Source: Thermoplasmatota archaeon (GTDB lineage: Archaea; Thermoplasmatota; Penumbrarchaeia; Penumbrarchaeales; Penumbrarchaeaceae). From it: a stretch of DNA of 6,455 nt. The position numbers were made by a program, and so were the translations under genes. The stretch is from contig JAUVLN010000129.1 in NCBI GenBank assembly GCA_030600725.1, positions 1-6,455 on the forward strand. The letters are read 5' to 3'. Positions 6,168 to 6,455 of the stretch are shown piece after piece. The notes beneath the pieces are model-generated. The model saw only the letters and a program-made list of their open reading frames with translations, had not been told where the DNA came from and did not search any database. The number at the start of each line of letters is the position of its first letter. The stretch's first letter is position 1.

Positions 6168-6179
6168 GGAGTTGTTTAG

Positions 6180-6305
6180 ATGACCTATATTGATATGGAC
6201 GAGATCATGGGTGAGATATTCAGGCTCGAATGGAGCATGAACCATGAGCACATCCATACGCCCGGCGTCACCTTCGATGAGATACCCGAAGCAAAAGCAC
6301 TGTAG
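6180..6305 (+). CDS. Probable small protein of 41 residues, unknown
   Basis: Not recognised. It runs from ATG at 6180 to TAG at 6303-6305, and an in-frame TAG immediately precedes the ATG, so this is the full frame. Support: GGAG at 6168-6171 with 8-base spacing, a TATA-like box about 60 bases upstream, codon choice like the neighbours (AGG for Arg, ATC/ATA, GAG, ACC, TTC), and a hairpin terminator 56 bases downstream. The product is acidic, with an amphipathic-looking first half (DEIMGEIFRLEW) and then N-H22-E-H24-I-H26-T-P-G, three alternating His residues that could bind a metal (inference). There is no membrane segment. An opposing 89-residue frame covers the same bases but uses Arg codons (CGA, CGT, CGG) unlike its neighbours and runs through the terminator hairpin. 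The small ORF is the better choice, but without homologues it stays provisional. Confidence 0.5.
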   Translation: MTYIDMDEIMGEIFRLEWSMNHEHIHTPGVTFDEIPEAKAL

Positions 6306-6361
6306 GGGGGCAACCCTTTTCGGGTGTCGATCATGGAACATACCAGCAAAGGACACACCTC

Positions 6362-6394
6362 GCGGGCCTTTTGAGGCCCGCACTCCTTCTTTTG
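6362..6394 (+). terminator. GC hairpin with T-rich tail
   Basis: GCGGGCCT (6362-6369), loop TTTG, AGGCCCGC (6374-6381): a perfect 8-base-pair stem. A pyrimidine tail rich in T follows (6384-6393). Orientation fits the end of the small plus-strand transcript; the minus strand has no T tail here. Between the small ORF's stop and this hairpin (6306-6361) I see no further gene. Confidence 0.6.
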
Positions 6395-6404
6395 TATTCA
6401 TCTT

Positions 6405-6415
6405 CCTTTATATAC
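6405..6415 (+). promoter_or_regulatory. TATA-like box of the gene starting at 6437
   Basis: CCTTTATATAC contains TTTATATA (6407-6414), the best archaeal TATA match in the window, although the bases before it are pyrimidines rather than the purine-rich BRE. Usual spacing puts the transcription start at about 6434-6438, almost on the ATG. Confidence 0.55.
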
Positions 6416-6436
6416 TCATCTTAGCAGGAGAAAAAT

Positions 6437-6455
6437 ATGAGGTGTATTATCGGTG
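6437..6455 (+). CDS. Start of an unidentified gene (runs off the window)
   Basis: ATG at 6437 begins MRCIIG and the window then ends. AGGAG at 6426-6430 is 6 bases upstream and a TATA-like box lies at 6407-6414, so a real start is likely. Six codons are too few to name the product. Confidence 0.5.

Noticed and set aside
5652..6183. Plus-strand frames opposite trmI (94 and 172 codons)
   Set aside because: They are shadows of a confidently identified gene with complete catalytic motifs on the minus strand.
6306..6361. Possible structured RNA between the small ORF and the terminator (short pairings such as ACCC/GGGT and GTGTC/GACAC)
   Set aside because: Stems are only 4-5 base pairs with long or awkward loops, and no known RNA family can be recognised.
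6132..6401. Minus-strand 89-residue open frame opposite the small ORF
   Set aside because: Its Arg codons (CGA, CGT, CGG) differ from neighbouring genes, it runs through the terminator hairpin, and no family is recognisable.
1..6455. Defence island, mobile element or CRISPR array
   Set aside because: No transposase, integrase, nuclease or repeat-spacer pattern was found, and codon use is even across the window.

Overview
The window looks like chromosomal DNA from an archaeon, most likely a euryarchaeote of Thermoplasmata type, though the phylum is an inference. GC content is medium (mid-50s percent). Arg is mostly AGG/AGA and Ile is often ATC or ATA. Genes have GGAGG-type ribosome binding sites and some TTG starts. 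A/T-rich TATA-like boxes lie about 25 bases before the expected transcription starts. The recognisable proteins (family 4 uracil-DNA glycosylase, L-aspartate dehydrogenase, archaeal-type TrmI) fit this. No mobile element, CRISPR array, tRNA or rRNA was seen.

Left two thirds (1-4683, all minus strand, read right to left): nadX comes first, then a large 847-residue protein I do not recognise, then a 377-residue protein I do not recognise, then the start of a family 4 uracil-DNA glycosylase gene that leaves the window at base 1. nadX, the 847-residue gene and the 377-residue gene form a tight operon. The nadX stop is part of the next gene's ribosome binding site, and the two unknown genes overlap by an ATGA stop/start. 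The 847-residue protein appears to be a string of beta-sandwich (Ig-like) domains, a mixed middle, a helical segment and a C-terminal beta domain, with no signal peptide or membrane span. The 377-residue protein is soluble, with a helical, HEAT-like end. This pair is the least explained part of the window.

Right third (4684-6455): a 132-base divergent spacer with one A/T-rich box separates nadX (minus) from a small four-TPR protein (plus). The TPR gene runs head-on into trmI (minus), with only two bases between stop codons. A second divergent spacer, also 132 bases, separates trmI from a probable 41-residue small protein (plus), which has a dyad at its presumed transcription start and a GC hairpin terminator downstream. 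A new plus-strand gene starts at 6437 and leaves the window after six codons.

Functionally this is mostly housekeeping: NAD precursor or aspartate metabolism, tRNA m1A methylation and uracil repair. Embedded in it is a co-translated pair of unknown proteins that deserves the most attention. No defence or mobile system can be supported.
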